In this document: piece by piece, positions 1 through 8,799 of the stretch
Numbering within the stretch: the stretch's first letter is position 1
Layout: each line of letters starts with the position of its first letter
Source of the DNA: Mycobacteroides saopaulense
GTDB lineage: Bacteria > Actinomycetota > Actinomycetes > Mycobacteriales > Mycobacteriaceae
NCBI RefSeq assembly: GCF_001456355.1
Contig: NZ_CP010271.1
Coordinates: 3,224,001 to 3,288,000 of the forward strand
DNA length: 64,000 bases
Direction: 5' to 3'
Notes under the pieces: generated by a model
The model's input: only the letters and a program-made list of their open reading frames with translations
Told to the model about the DNA's origin: nothing
Databases searched by the model: none
Made by a program: the position numbers and the translations under genes

Positions 1-1062
1 GATGGTGGGCAGGTCGACGATGTTGACGTCCGAGCCGTTGGAATCCTGCCCGAAGTCGGAAATGGGCAGTGTATAGAAGGACGTCGGCCTCTTGGTCAGT
101 TGCGTAGCGCGCGCGGCGAAGTCGACGATATTGAGCCCGGAGTCGATTGCGACGTTCTCATGCGCGACGTTCAGGATGTTGCGCAGCGCAGCGGGATTCG
201 ACATCGCCCCGCCCTTGCGCACCGCGGTCAACAACGACACCAGGAATGCTTGCTGGCGCCGGGTGCGATCCATATCGGTGAACGACCCGTCGTTTTCGTC
301 CCGGCGTTGCCTGACAAAGGCCATCGCCTGGGCCGCATCGATCTGCTGAACGCCTTCATGGAAGTTGGCACCGGAAAACTCATCGACCGTGTCATGGTTC
401 AGGCACACCGTGATGGGTTGCACCGTCTTGGCGATCTGGAAGAACGCGGCAAGAGTCACCTCGATGAAGTGATCGATCGGCACATCCAAGAAGTTGCGCA
501 CCGTGTCGATTTGAGCCTTGCGCCCCGCCTCCCGGGCGGCCTGTTCACGAGCGGTGAGATCGTTGGCGCCCGCCGCGCCGGAGCCGCTGGATGCCTGCTC
601 GTCCAACGCCTGCTGGTAGGCGAATCCGTATGCCTGTTTGACCTTGCCCTTGCAGACCGACCCGGGGCACCCCGCCAGGTCCACATAGTCGTCGCGCGGT
701 ATCGACACGGCGGAGATGGGTCCGCCGCCACCCGGAATGTGCACCACGATCAACACATTCGCGTTGTACCCACCGGAGGTCTCGTCACCGGCATGCAGCG
801 CGTCGTACATCTCCTGTGGCAACGGTTGTCCGTTTTGATCGAGCCGGCTGTCCAGCCCCATCAGCAGGATGTTCTGATCCTGACCGGCCGGGGTCAGCAC
901 TCCAGGCAAAACGTGTGACGTGATGATCTGCCCCACGGCGGTGTTGTATCCGGCCCAACCAAATCCCGTGATGGACATGACAAAAGCCGCCGTGGCACCC
1001 GCAAGCAGGCGTCCCTTTTCCAGCACCCAGCGCTGCGCTTGGCCAGACTCTAGTTCGCCCAT
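1..1062 (-). CDS. LytR-CpsA-Psr (LCP) family protein, C-terminus cut by window edge
   Basis: LCP proteins are membrane-anchored phosphotransferases; in mycobacteria they attach arabinogalactan to peptidoglycan. The frame opens at ATG 1062 (MGELESGQ...) and stays open to base 1, so the 3' end lies outside. A short cytoplasmic N-terminus is followed by one hydrophobic segment at about residues 18-40, then the LCP core: NILLMGLDSR, an SIPRDDY strand with the conserved Arg, FLDVPIDHF, and near the right end of the domain VRQRR and DMDRTRRQQ, which supply the Arg cluster that binds the polyprenyl pyrophosphate. An Ala/Gly/Gln-rich insertion sits in mid-domain. The family call is strong; which paralogue it is cannot be told. 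The ribosome binding site is weak. Confidence 0.9.
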   Translation of the reverse strand, partial: MGELESGQAQRWVLEKGRLLAGATAAFVMSITGFGWAGYNTAVGQIITSHVLPGVLTPAGQDQNILLMGLDSRLDQNGQPLPQEMYDALHAGDETSGGYNANVLIVVHIPGGGGPISAVSIPRDDYVDLAGCPGSVCKGKVKQAYGFAYQQALDEQASSGSGAAGANDLTAREQAAREAGRKAQIDTVRNFLDVPIDHFIEVTLAAFFQIAKTVQPITVCLNHDTVDEFSGANFHEGVQQIDAAQAMAFVRQRRDENDGSFTDMDRTRRQQAFLVSLLTAVRKGGAMSNPAALRNILNVAHENVAIDSGLNIVDFAARATQLTKRPTSFYTLPISDFGQDSNGSDVNIVDLPTI

Positions 1063-1173
1063 AACGATTCACCATTGTTCTGGATGACCCGTCCAAAATG
1101 CGTCAGGTGCGCATCGGGCGCCCCGGCGAGTCCTGCGGCTGTGAGGTGGGTGTGGATCCGCTACGGCCGCCTG

Positions 1174-1602
1174 CTAATCCGCACGGGTGAGCCCCAGCAC
1201 CGGGATCACCCGTGCGGTTTTGCGTTCATATTCGGCGAAGTTCTCGAACTTCTCGGCCTGACGGGCATAGATACGATCCCGCTCCTGCCCCACCACATCG
1301 CGCACCGTCACCGGGTAGTGGTCGCCGCCGATCTCCACCGATACCTGCCCCGGGTTGGCCAGCGCGTTGTAGTACCACGCGGAACTGCGCTCGCGCCCGT
1401 TATTGGAGGCGAAGACGTAGATCTCACCACCATCGCCGCCGGGCTGGTACGCCATCGGATTTTGTCGCGCTTCGCCCGACTTGGCACCCACGGTGTGCAG
1501 GATCAACATGTCGAACTGCGCAAAGAATCCACCAGCACCGCCTGTTTCGCGGATCTCGGTCATCACATTGGCATGGAAGTCATCAGGGTTTGTCTCGGTC
1601 AT
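1174..1602 (-). CDS. Nitroreductase family deazaflavin (F420)-dependent oxidoreductase, Ddn-like
   Basis: 142-residue protein of the Ddn/FDOR-A family (DUF385), small split-barrel enzymes that use reduced F420 to reduce quinones, nitro compounds or other substrates. Family hallmarks seen: a Gly-rich N-terminal stretch (ETGGAGGFF), LILHTVGAKSGEARQNPM, then YVFASNNGRERSSAWYYNALANP and a C-terminal YPVTVRDV / ERDRIYARQAEKFENFAEYE segment. The start at 1602 (MTETNPDD) gives the usual family length; a longer in-frame start exists but would run into the upstream tetR. It lies 28 bp downstream of tetR on the same strand and may be co-transcribed. Substrate unknown. Confidence 0.88.
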   Translation of the reverse strand: MTETNPDDFHANVMTEIRETGGAGGFFAQFDMLILHTVGAKSGEARQNPMAYQPGGDGGEIYVFASNNGRERSSAWYYNALANPGQVSVEIGGDHYPVTVRDVVGQERDRIYARQAEKFENFAEYERKTARVIPVLGLTRAD

Positions 1603-1630
1603 GCCACATGCAATGTCAACCGCACTGACA

Positions 1631-2257
1631 TTATTCCAGGCGGCGTAGAAAGTCGTCGATGATTCCGCCGAGGAAGGCGTCGTCGACCGCCTCACCCGTC
1701 ACGATGACCCGGTAGTACAGCGGTGCCACCAACTGTTCGGCCAGTCGCGCAGCATCCACGTCGGCGGGCAGTTCTCCACGCTGCACCGCACGCGCGATCG
1801 GAATCTGGTCGCGCGCCTGCTGTTCACGCAGATAACGAGCGCGGAACGCATCCGCGAGCTGCGGGTCATGCTGCGATTGGCCGATGAGCGCCCGGAACAC
1901 CGCCCCGGCATCGTCGGTGGTGAGGAATCGGGCGGTGGCACCCAGGTGGTGCCGCAGGTCGGCCTCAAGCCCGCCGAGGTCCGGCGGATCTAACTGGAAG
2001 GCAGCATCTTCGAGGAAGACGTCCATCAGCACGTCGGCCTTGGAACTCCACCATCGGTAGACGGTCTGCTTGGCCACTCCGGCGGCCTTGGCGATGCCCT
2101 CCATGGTGACGCCGGCATACCCCTTGGCCACCAACAGGTCGTCCGCGGCGTGGATCACGGCCTCGCGCGCAGTCTCGCTGCGGCCATGCCGGTTTCCGAA
2201 ATGACGGCGCGAGTCATCAACCTCGCGGGGCTTGGCCGTCTCGTTCACAACGTTCAT
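1631..2257 (-). CDS. TetR/AcrR family transcriptional regulator
   Basis: 208-residue TetR-type repressor. The N-terminal helix-turn-helix (about residues 28-75) shows the signature GYAGVTMEGIAKAAGVAKQT followed by VYRWWSSKADVL; the C-terminal ligand domain resembles the TetR_C_11/16 type (REQQARDQIPIARAVQRGELP...). It is divergent from a SAM methyltransferase, with a 49-bp intergenic space holding an inverted repeat at 2276-2300. It probably represses itself and the methyltransferase, and perhaps the reductase downstream. Ligand unknown. Confidence 0.9.
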   Translation of the reverse strand: MNVVNETAKPREVDDSRRHFGNRHGRSETAREAVIHAADDLLVAKGYAGVTMEGIAKAAGVAKQTVYRWWSSKADVLMDVFLEDAAFQLDPPDLGGLEADLRHHLGATARFLTTDDAGAVFRALIGQSQHDPQLADAFRARYLREQQARDQIPIARAVQRGELPADVDAARLAEQLVAPLYYRVIVTGEAVDDAFLGGIIDDFLRRLE

Positions 2258-2275
2258 CGAATCATCACCCTAGAC

Positions 2276-2300
2276 TAGACGAGACGTTGCGTCTATTCTA
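2276..2300. promoter_or_regulatory. Probable TetR operator overlapping a leaderless promoter
   Basis: Inverted repeat with 11-base arms (TAGACGAGACG and CGTCTATTCTA) around a 3-base centre; the inner 5 bases of each arm pair perfectly and 9 of 11 pair overall. It sits midway between tetR and the methyltransferase. A -10-like TATTCT lies at 2294-2299, only 7 bases before the methyltransferase ATG, so that mRNA is probably leaderless and fully covered by the bound repressor. Confidence 0.65.
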
Positions 2301-2306
2301 AATTCC

Positions 2307-2948
2307 ATGACCACAACACTTCATGAACCCGAATTCGCCACGATCGTGGACCGGCTCTTCCAGAACGCCTCTCGTGATGCGATTCCCGTCGACCGGGACA
2401 CCTTTCACCAGAAATCCGTCGAGGAACGCGTCGAGCTGTTCCAGAACGTCTACGTTCCGGTCGCCCCCGATGGCGGACGGCTGCTCTACAGCCTGATCCG
2501 CGCCGTCAAGCCGAAGACCGTCGTCGAGTACGGACTGTCGTACGGGATCTCAACCCTGCATTCGGCCGCGGCGGTTCGCGACAACGGCGTGGGCCGCATC
2601 ATCACCACCGAGCTGAACAAGGCGAAGATCGCCGCCTCGCGCGCCACCTTCGCCGAGGCCGGCGTGTCCGACCTCATCACCATCCTGGAAGGCGACGCCC
2701 GCGAGACGCTCACGACGATCGACGGCCCGATCGAGTTTCTGCTGCTGGACGGCTGGCCCGATCTCGACCTGCCGATCCTGAAGATCCTGGAGGACAAACT
2801 GGCTCCGGGCGCACTCGTCATCGCCGACAACGTCGGATTCGAAAGCAGCAAGCCATATTTGGAGTACGTCCGTAACCCAGAAAATGGCTATGTGAGCCTG
2901 GCTTCCCCCATCGGGGAATGCATGGAGCTCAGCACTCGTTGCGCTTAG
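2307..2948 (+). CDS. Class I SAM-dependent O-methyltransferase
   Basis: 213-residue Rossmann-fold methyltransferase of the catechol/caffeoyl-CoA O-methyltransferase type (methyltransferase family 3). SAM-binding motif I appears as VVEYGLSYGISTLHSA at about residues 71-86, the acidic ribose ligand in IITTELNKAK, and a following FLLLDGWPDLDLPILK / ALVIADNV pair typical of family 3. There is no room for a Shine-Dalgarno site before ATG 2307, so translation is probably leaderless. It is divergent from tetR and shares its operator. Substrate unknown; a small phenolic or xenobiotic is an inference. Confidence 0.85.
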   Translation: MTTTLHEPEFATIVDRLFQNASRDAIPVDRDTFHQKSVEERVELFQNVYVPVAPDGGRLLYSLIRAVKPKTVVEYGLSYGISTLHSAAAVRDNGVGRIITTELNKAKIAASRATFAEAGVSDLITILEGDARETLTTIDGPIEFLLLDGWPDLDLPILKILEDKLAPGALVIADNVGFESSKPYLEYVRNPENGYVSLASPIGECMELSTRCA

Positions 2949-3050
2949 TGACCTGTATCTCCCCACTATGAACACAAGCGCTGGCGGCGGTCGTCTCGCC
3001 AAAGTCTCCCGCCGCCAGCACCTTCAGAACCACTCCGAGGAAGGTGTGGC

Positions 3051-3407
3051 ATGTTCAAATCTACTCTCGGTCTGTCGGCTGCGGCGTGGACTTCGGCAGC
3101 GTTGCTGTGCGCAGCGCCCGCAGCGGCGGGCCCCAAATCACCCCAAACTCCCAGCGAGCTCGGGGCCGAGCTCCAGTCACAGGGCTATAAGGTTCAGTAC
3201 GAGCGAATTGGTAACTGCGCCTTGGACGCCGGATCGGTTGTCGGCACCCGGATAGGCCCGGCGGTGTGGGCGGACACCACCACCCAGACCAAGGCCGGCG
3301 GCGGTGTCGGCGATGGGGCCGGAACCCGCGGGGGCGTCACCTGGAGCCATGACGTCGACCACCAAATCGCCTACATCACGGTGGCCTGCAAGCGCGCCGC
3401 GAAGTAA
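3051..3407 (+). CDS. Small secreted protein, function unknown
   Basis: 118 residues with a Sec signal peptide: a short basic start, hydrophobic core LGLSAAAWTSAALLCA and an AxA cleavage site near APAAAG (about residue 26). The mature part has two cysteines, one in GNCALDAG and one in VACKRAAK, which may form a disulfide, and a Gly-rich middle. This resembles the many short secreted mycobacterial proteins of unknown role. Start at 3051 is supported by GAGGAAGG upstream. It converges with the methyltransferase at 3484-4221, with a large palindrome between them. Confidence 0.72.
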   Translation: MFKSTLGLSAAAWTSAALLCAAPAAAGPKSPQTPSELGAELQSQGYKVQYERIGNCALDAGSVVGTRIGPAVWADTTTQTKAGGGVGDGAGTRGGVTWSHDVDHQIAYITVACKRAAK

Positions 3408-3411
3408 TCCC

Positions 3412-3471
3412 CCGAGTGCATACCGCACGCACACGTTTCGGGCCGATCGTGTGCATGCGGTATGCACTCGG
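3412..3471. repeat. Long palindromic intergenic element, copy 1
   Basis: Two 24-base arms (3412-3435 and 3448-3471) pair at 23 of 24 positions around a 12-base loop (TTTCGGGCCGAT). The left arm begins CCGAGTGCATACCGCACGCA. A second copy with the same architecture and a near-identical loop lies at 23398-23457. It is in the 3'-to-3' space of two convergent genes. There is no U-tract, so it is not a classic terminator; it may be a REP/MITE-like element that also stops or stabilises transcripts. Confidence 0.85.
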
Positions 3472-3483
3472 CGCTGAGCAGCG

Positions 3484-4221
3484 CTACGGGCGCCGGGCAT
3501 AGATGACCCACGCCGGCACGTAAACCGGCTCACCATCGGGAATCAGCGGCAATATCGCGCGCAGTCTCCGAACGGAATCGGGGAAATCTGTCTCGTCAGG
3601 CTGCCCGGCCCACATGGCTATCGGGGCGTACGTGTCGAAGTCGAACTCGTAAGTGCCGGACCCGAAGTACTCGATGGTCCAGCCGGCCTCGGCCAGCAGT
3701 TCACGAATCTCGTCCTGGTCCACACCCAGGTTGGAGGGCACTCCGTTGACCGTATGGGTGGAGAAGCAGTAGATGAACCAGCGCGCACCGCTGCGTGCCG
3801 CACGATAGACCGCACGGGCATAGTCACGACGCGCAGCAGCGTCGAGTGAGTGCATGAGGCCGGTCTCCAGCACCGTGTCGAAAGCACCTTCGTATTCGGC
3901 CAATTCGGTCGCATCGGCCACGGCGAACGTGACGTCGGCCCCGGCCGCCTCCGCCCGCTGAGCTGCCTGCTGAATTGCGGCCGGCGAAGCGTCCAGGCCC
4001 GTCACCGAGTACCCGCGGCACCCGAGGTAGATGGCACTGCTTCCCAAACCGCACCCGATGTCCGCAATGTCGCCGCGCAGTACGCCGAGAGCCGCTAGTT
4101 CTTTGATGCGGGGCTGCGCGTCGTCGAGATGCCATGGAGGCGCCTGGCCGGGTTTTCCGCCGGGGAACTGGCCGCGATAAGCACCGTCATATGACTCCTT
4201 GGAGTGCGGGTCCCAACCCAT
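3484..4221 (-). CDS. Class I SAM-dependent methyltransferase
   Basis: 245-residue methyltransferase (Methyltransf_25/11 type). Motif I reads IADIGCGLGSSAIYL at about residues 52-66, followed by the acidic strand VTGLDASPAA, DVTFAVADATEL and FDTVLETGLMHSL. The N-terminus DGAYRGQFPGGKPGQAPPWH resembles the WD-x-xY-x-P-PWH lead of thiopurine/tellurite-type methyltransferases. The start is set at ATG 4221 (MGWDPHSK); an upstream in-frame start is possible. Substrate unknown. Confidence 0.84.
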   Translation of the reverse strand: MGWDPHSKESYDGAYRGQFPGGKPGQAPPWHLDDAQPRIKELAALGVLRGDIADIGCGLGSSAIYLGCRGYSVTGLDASPAAIQQAAQRAEAAGADVTFAVADATELAEYEGAFDTVLETGLMHSLDAAARRDYARAVYRAARSGARWFIYCFSTHTVNGVPSNLGVDQDEIRELLAEAGWTIEYFGSGTYEFDFDTYAPIAMWAGQPDETDFPDSVRRLRAILPLIPDGEPVYVPAWVIYARRP

Positions 4222-4317
4222 CGAACCTCTCAGCGCCACTCAAATGCCTTTGGACGCAGCCTAACAGCCATCGGCATGGCCGGCGAGCCGCGCCGCCGTC
4301 GGCACCGAAGCCTCTGC

Positions 4318-4989
4318 CTACTTCATGTCCCAGGTTTCACCGTAGGTCGTGACGCTGTCACCGGCGGAACTAATCAACCGGGCGTAGGGACGCAGCAGGA
4401 CGCCTCCGGCCGCGCCGGTCACGGTGCCATGCGCGTTACTCACCGCAACCGCGCCCTTGGGCCCCGCGATCGCCACCGAAAAGGTGGCCACCTCCTGAAT
4501 ACCCGGGCCGTTGCCCAGATCCACGTTGATACCAGCACTCGGCAGCAGGTTGGTGGTCTGGAGGTACGAGTCCTCGACACCTCCGCCGAAGGCATTCGGA
4601 ATACCGTAGAGAATCGAGGTATTCGGTGTCGTGTAATTGAAGTTCAAACCCACGCCCAATGACCACGGGTATCCCACCTGATAGCCCAGCTCCAGCGTTC
4701 CCTCGAAAGCATCGGCGCCCGCACCGACCACCTCGTATGCCGCACGACCCGAATGGAACCACTCGCGGGTGAGCCGGTTGCGGTCCAACGGAAACACACC
4801 ATTGAGGAAGGTGTCCCACTGCTGAATCCTGAGCGTCCGCCCCTTGCCATCGACCAACGTCAATTCGTCGTCCAGCGCGGCGTGCGAGGCGCGCGGCGCC
4901 GATAGTGCCGCCGCACTGAGTGCCACGCCCACAGCGATAGCCATTCCGCTTCGGATAATACGCAACCTAATTCGACCAATCAAGAACAT
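4318..4989 (-). CDS. MspA family outer-membrane porin
   Basis: 223-residue precursor of an MspA-type octameric mycomembrane porin. The signal peptide ends near ASHA, leaving a mature protein that opens ALDDELTLVDGKGRTLRI. Blocks close to MspA of M. smegmatis are plain: QQWDTFLNGVFPLDRNRLT, EWFHSGRA, FEGTLELGYQ, LGNGPGIQEVATFSV and VSNAHGTVTGAAGGVLLRP. The rim/loop after YTTPN departs from MspA: where MspA carries the constriction aspartates (IDDGD), this protein has SILYGIPNAF. Start at 4989 is supported by GGAAAGG just upstream. It likely admits small hydrophilic solutes with altered charge selectivity. Confidence 0.93.
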   Translation of the reverse strand: MFLIGRIRLRIIRSGMAIAVGVALSAAALSAPRASHAALDDELTLVDGKGRTLRIQQWDTFLNGVFPLDRNRLTREWFHSGRAAYEVVGAGADAFEGTLELGYQVGYPWSLGVGLNFNYTTPNTSILYGIPNAFGGGVEDSYLQTTNLLPSAGINVDLGNGPGIQEVATFSVAIAGPKGAVAVSNAHGTVTGAAGGVLLRPYARLISSAGDSVTTYGETWDMK

Positions 4990-5297
4990 GACCTTTCCGC
5001 TCCTCATCCCCGCCGAGGACTACCTTCCTCGGTCCGATAAACTCGAAAAGGATCATCTATAGCTTCTTAGCTAATGGTTATAGTTATCCTCCGTCAGATC
5101 TGATATGCGGCATTTGTCCAGACATGGCAACTACACAGGTGACCGTATCTAGCAACTTGACAGAGTCATATCCAGAATCCAGCTATCAGCAACACGGATA
5201 TGTCGATCTGACCAAATCTGCGATCGGAACCCGGAAGGCAAATTCAAATTGATGCCGGTACGAGCACGCGTAAGCCGACAATGAATGCCTCAGACTG
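4990..5297 (-). promoter_or_regulatory. Long, relatively AT-rich intergenic region upstream of the porin
   Basis: About 300 bp without a convincing gene, lower in GC than its surroundings. On the minus strand it holds the porin ribosome binding site and, further up near 5070-5095, TA-rich stretches (for example TAACTATAACC) that could supply a -10. No tRNA, clear dyad or short gene was recognised. The neighbouring minus-strand gene ends at 5298. Confidence 0.4.
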
Positions 5298-6359
5298 CTA
5301 ACGGCGCAGTTCGGCGAGCAGCCGTGACCGCAATTTGCGGTCCTCCTCCGTCTCGGTAAGAGCGACCACCTGAGCGATGTCGATCCCGGCGCGACGGTAC
5401 CCCTCTATGTGCTCCGCGATCCTCTCCACCGACCCCACGATCAAGCCGTCGAAGGTGGCATCGAGATGTCGAAGCGCCGCGTCACGCGTGTCGACGACGT
5501 GGCGCAGATCGCGCTCACGGTTGCGCGCCAATTGCGCGGACGATCCCAAGACCTCATCCGAACGCCGGGAGAGCAGTTCGGCACCGCGCGCACGGAATGC
5601 CCGGGCAGCATCGCGGGCCTCGTGATCTGTGTCCCCCACGATGACAAAGAACTGCTTCCAATAGTGCAGTTGGCGGCCGTACCCGGCCGCCAACGCATCC
5701 ACCTCCGACTTGATGGCACCTGCGGCGTCCAACGACGGGAAGGTACCCGCGTAAGCATAGCCAAATCGAGCGGCCAGTACCTTCGCCTCTTGAGATGACC
5801 CGCCGATCGAGATCGGTGGGACAGGCTGCTGCACCGGGCGAAATCCGGCCCAGGCATCCTCTACCTGGTACCACTTTCCCTGGTAGTCAAACGGTTCCGT
5901 TGCGGTCAGTGTCTGTGCAAAAAGCTCCAGATACTCGCGGGCGCGGTCATACCGCTGCGTCTTGCTCAAGAAGTCGCCGTCGCGACGGACGTCCACATCA
6001 CTGGAACCGACGACGATATGAACTGCCGCCCGCCCGCCGCTCAGGTTGTCCAAGGTGGCGAAGGAACGCGCCGCCGCCGTGGGGGCGACCACTCCGGGCC
6101 GGTGGGCGACCGTCAGTCCCGTGCGCGATGTCGCCGTCGCGGCATGGGCCGCGATAAGCCATGGGTCTCCCCACGCACTGTAGATGTGAATGAGCGACCG
6201 GTCGTACCCAGCCTCTTCGTCAAAGCCCGCCTGCCGATGGATATGCTCCGGATCGACATCACGGGCGCGCGGGTCAGCGAGGAAATGCGCTGTACGCCTG
6301 TCGAATTCATTTTCTCCCGGCGGAGGCGCCGACAGAATCCCACCGATGATCTCACTCAT
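5298..6359 (-). CDS. LLM-class (luciferase-like) flavin-dependent monooxygenase
   Basis: 353-residue bacterial luciferase-like enzyme of the SsuD/NtaA side of the family; these use FMNH2 and O2, or F420, to oxidise small organic substrates. Seen: LIHIYSAWGDPWLIAAHAA, TSRTGLTVAHRPGVVAPTAAARSFATLDNLSGGRA, FDYQGKWYQVEDAWAG and QPVPPISIGGSSQEA, a sequence order typical of alkanesulfonate monooxygenase relatives. The chosen ATG at 6359 overlaps the ABC ATPase stop (ATGA), placing it last in the importer operon. Such pairs often scavenge sulfur compounds, but here it could equally tailor a metabolite. An FMN reductase is encoded across the divergent promoter. Confidence 0.85.
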   Translation of the reverse strand: MSEIIGGILSAPPPGENEFDRRTAHFLADPRARDVDPEHIHRQAGFDEEAGYDRSLIHIYSAWGDPWLIAAHAATATSRTGLTVAHRPGVVAPTAAARSFATLDNLSGGRAAVHIVVGSSDVDVRRDGDFLSKTQRYDRAREYLELFAQTLTATEPFDYQGKWYQVEDAWAGFRPVQQPVPPISIGGSSQEAKVLAARFGYAYAGTFPSLDAAGAIKSEVDALAAGYGRQLHYWKQFFVIVGDTDHEARDAARAFRARGAELLSRRSDEVLGSSAQLARNRERDLRHVVDTRDAALRHLDATFDGLIVGSVERIAEHIEGYRRAGIDIAQVVALTETEEDRKLRSRLLAELRR

Positions 6360-7951
6360 GTCAGCGACATCTCCTGTCCTGTTTGTTTGCTGTTGACCAA
6401 TCGATCGCCCCACGCCGCCGCTAGCAGTTCACGGGTGTACCGGTGTTCCGGAAATGCCCAGATCTCTTCCGTAGGGCCTTCCTCCACCACCCGGCCGTTC
6501 TCCATCACCGCCAGACGCGAGCACAGTGAACGCACCACCTCGACGTCATGCGAGACGAACAGTAGGCCCGCGCCGCTGCGCCGCAGCCCGTCCAGTACCT
6601 CGAGGATTCCGACTTGACTCACCGGATCGAGGGCCGAAACCACTTCATCGCACACCAGCACATCGGGTTCCATTGCCAATGCTCGAGCGATAGCGACACG
6701 TTGACGCTGGCCGCCGCTGAGGGTTCGCGTACGGCGGTCGGCCAGAGCAGGGCTCAACCCAACCTTGACGAGCAGTGCGACGATTCGTCCGGCCTGTTCC
6801 TGGGTATCACGAATCCCCTTGATGTACAGCGCTTCCGCCAGAATCTTCCGTACCCGGAACCGTGGGTCGAAAGCCTCGGTCGTGTCCTGGTCGATCAGCT
6901 GGATGCGATGCCGCAGAGGTCGACGCCGGCGTTCGGGCACGCCACTCCAGCGCTCCCCGCATATCTCGACGACACCACTGTCGGGCTCGGTGAACGCCAG
7001 GGCCAGAGTCGCGGTTGTCGATTTTCCCGAGCCCGACCCACCCACCAGACCTACGGCCTCGCCCGAATGGACCGTCAACGACACCGAATCCACACCCAGC
7101 GCGCCATCGCGGTATCGCTTGCCGACGTCCCGCAAGATCAGGAGTGGGTTGCCGTCGACAACCGCTTGGGCGGGTGCACGCAGTGATGCGACCGCACTTA
7201 CCAGCCTGCTGGACACGGGATGCCGTGGCTCGCTGAGCACCGTCTGCGGGGTCCCCGTCTCCACCGGCACCCCCTTGTCGAGCACCAGGACCCGGTCCGC
7301 AAGGCCTGCCACAAGATCCAGGTCGTGACTGACCAGCAGAATGCCCAGGCCCTCATCTCGCAATTGCGCCAACAAGTCCCGGATACCCGCACGTGTGATC
7401 GCGTCCAACGCGGTCACCGGCTCGTCCACCACCAGCAGCGCCGGGTCCGCGGCAAGTGCCGATGCAATGAGAACGCGTTGCCGCTCACCTCCCGAGAGCT
7501 GATGGGAGTACGCGTCGAGTCGTCCGGCGAGGTGTTCAGCCCCTACCCGCGACAGCAAGGCGACGGCCTGCTCTCGCCGTTCCGACGACGAAACAGAGCG
7601 GTTCAGCCCGATGGCTTCGGTCAGCTCATGTGCGATGGTGCGCAGGGGGTCCAGTGAGACCAAGGCATCTTGTAAGACCAGCCCTACCTTGCCTCCTCGC
7701 AATCGGTTCCACTGCCGTTCGGTGAATCCACGCACGTCGGTGCCGTCGATCTCCAACCGTGTCGCATCTACCGCTGCGGCACTGTCGAGCAGCCCGGTGA
7801 CCGCCTTCACGACTGTGCTCTTCCCGGTACCGGAACTTCCTATGACCGCTAGGCATTCACGGCGGCTGATCGACAAATCGACACCCGACACTGCCGCCTC
7901 GCGCCCATACCTCACCGTCAGGTCTTCTACGGTCAACAGTGGCACACTCAT
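6356..7951 (-). CDS. Fused dual ATPase of a peptide-type ABC importer (DppD-DppF-like)
   Basis: 531 residues with two complete nucleotide-binding domains in one chain. Domain 1 (about 1-250): Walker A GSSGTGKST, signature HQLSGGERQR, Walker B LLVVDEP. Domain 2 (about 275-530): Walker A GGSGSGKST, signature RTLSGGQRQR, Walker B VLVCDEV. Oligopeptide/nickel importers usually have two separate ATPases, so this is a natural DppD-F fusion, common in actinobacteria. The start at 7951 overlaps the permease stop by 4 bp; a longer upstream open frame overlaps the permease and was rejected. It powers the two permeases that precede it. Confidence 0.93.
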   Translation of the reverse strand: MSVPLLTVEDLTVRYGREAAVSGVDLSISRRECLAVIGSSGTGKSTVVKAVTGLLDSAAAVDATRLEIDGTDVRGFTERQWNRLRGGKVGLVLQDALVSLDPLRTIAHELTEAIGLNRSVSSSERREQAVALLSRVGAEHLAGRLDAYSHQLSGGERQRVLIASALAADPALLVVDEPVTALDAITRAGIRDLLAQLRDEGLGILLVSHDLDLVAGLADRVLVLDKGVPVETGTPQTVLSEPRHPVSSRLVSAVASLRAPAQAVVDGNPLLILRDVGKRYRDGALGVDSVSLTVHSGEAVGLVGGSGSGKSTTATLALAFTEPDSGVVEICGERWSGVPERRRRPLRHRIQLIDQDTTEAFDPRFRVRKILAEALYIKGIRDTQEQAGRIVALLVKVGLSPALADRRTRTLSGGQRQRVAIARALAMEPDVLVCDEVVSALDPVSQVGILEVLDGLRRSGAGLLFVSHDVEVVRSLCSRLAVMENGRVVEEGPTEEIWAFPEHRYTRELLAAAWGDRLVNSKQTGQEMSLT

Positions 7952-8799
7952 CGTCCGGCACTCTTTCGTTCGACGGCGCTGCCCAGCACGGTGATAGCGA
8001 TGACCACCAGGGTGATGGCCACCCCCGGAAACATCGACATCCACCAGGACCCAGCCAGGACGGAGCGCCCGTCGGCGAGAATCTGACCCCATTCCGGCGC
8101 GGGCGCTGCCGCACCGAAACCCAGGAAACTCAAACCAGCGGCAACGATGATATTCGTCCCGGCACTGACCGTAGCCAACACCAGCGCGGGCCCGAAGGCG
8201 TTGGGCAGGATGTGTGTTCGCAGAATCCGCACCGGGCGGACTCCTAATCCGATGGCGCTGCGCACGTAGTTCGAGGCCCGGACCCGTTGTGCTTCCGCAC
8301 GGATCAACCGTGCATACCCGGGAACCGAACTGATAGCGATCGCCGTCAGCACATTGAGCGCGCCCGGTCCCAGCACCGCCAGGACCAGTAGCGACAACAA
8401 CACCGATGGAAAGGCAAGGCCGATATCGACAATCCTCATGACGGCGAAATCGACTCCACGCCATCCGAATGCAGCGATCAGTCCGATGACCGCTCCGACC
8501 GCCAGCCCCAGCACCGTCGAGCCGAATCCGATCACGATCGAGGCGCGAGTCCCGTGCACGACACGGGTGTAGACGTCGCGCCCGAGCTGGTCGGTGCCGA
8601 AGGGATGTTCGCGCCCGGGCGGCTGCAGCACCAATGTGTAGTCCGTGGCGGTGGGGTCTGCGGGCGCGAACAACCACGGGAAAGCCGCGGCCAGAAGAAC
8701 AAACAAGAGGATCACAGCCGCCGTCAGCAGCGACACCCGAGGCAGATTGGGTACGGCGCGCACTCGAGGGCTCACGAGGGCCAACACCTTGCCCGCCAT
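7948..8799 (-). CDS. ABC importer permease, DppC/OppC-like
   Basis: 283-residue inner-membrane permease with six predicted helices and the N-terminal OppC_N region (LLAAAFPWLFAP...). The family segment HPFGTDQLGRDVYTRVVHG is clear, as is the EAA-like coupling loop (AQRVRASNYVRSAIGLG) that contacts the ATPase. Its start at 8799 overlaps the preceding permease stop by one base (TGATG). It forms the transmembrane pore with the DppB-like partner. Confidence 0.92.
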   Translation of the reverse strand: MAGKVLALVSPRVRAVPNLPRVSLLTAAVILLFVLLAAAFPWLFAPADPTATDYTLVLQPPGREHPFGTDQLGRDVYTRVVHGTRASIVIGFGSTVLGLAVGAVIGLIAAFGWRGVDFAVMRIVDIGLAFPSVLLSLLVLAVLGPGALNVLTAIAISSVPGYARLIRAEAQRVRASNYVRSAIGLGVRPVRILRTHILPNAFGPALVLATVSAGTNIIVAAGLSFLGFGAAAPAPEWGQILADGRSVLAGSWWMSMFPGVAITLVVIAITVLGSAVERKSAGR

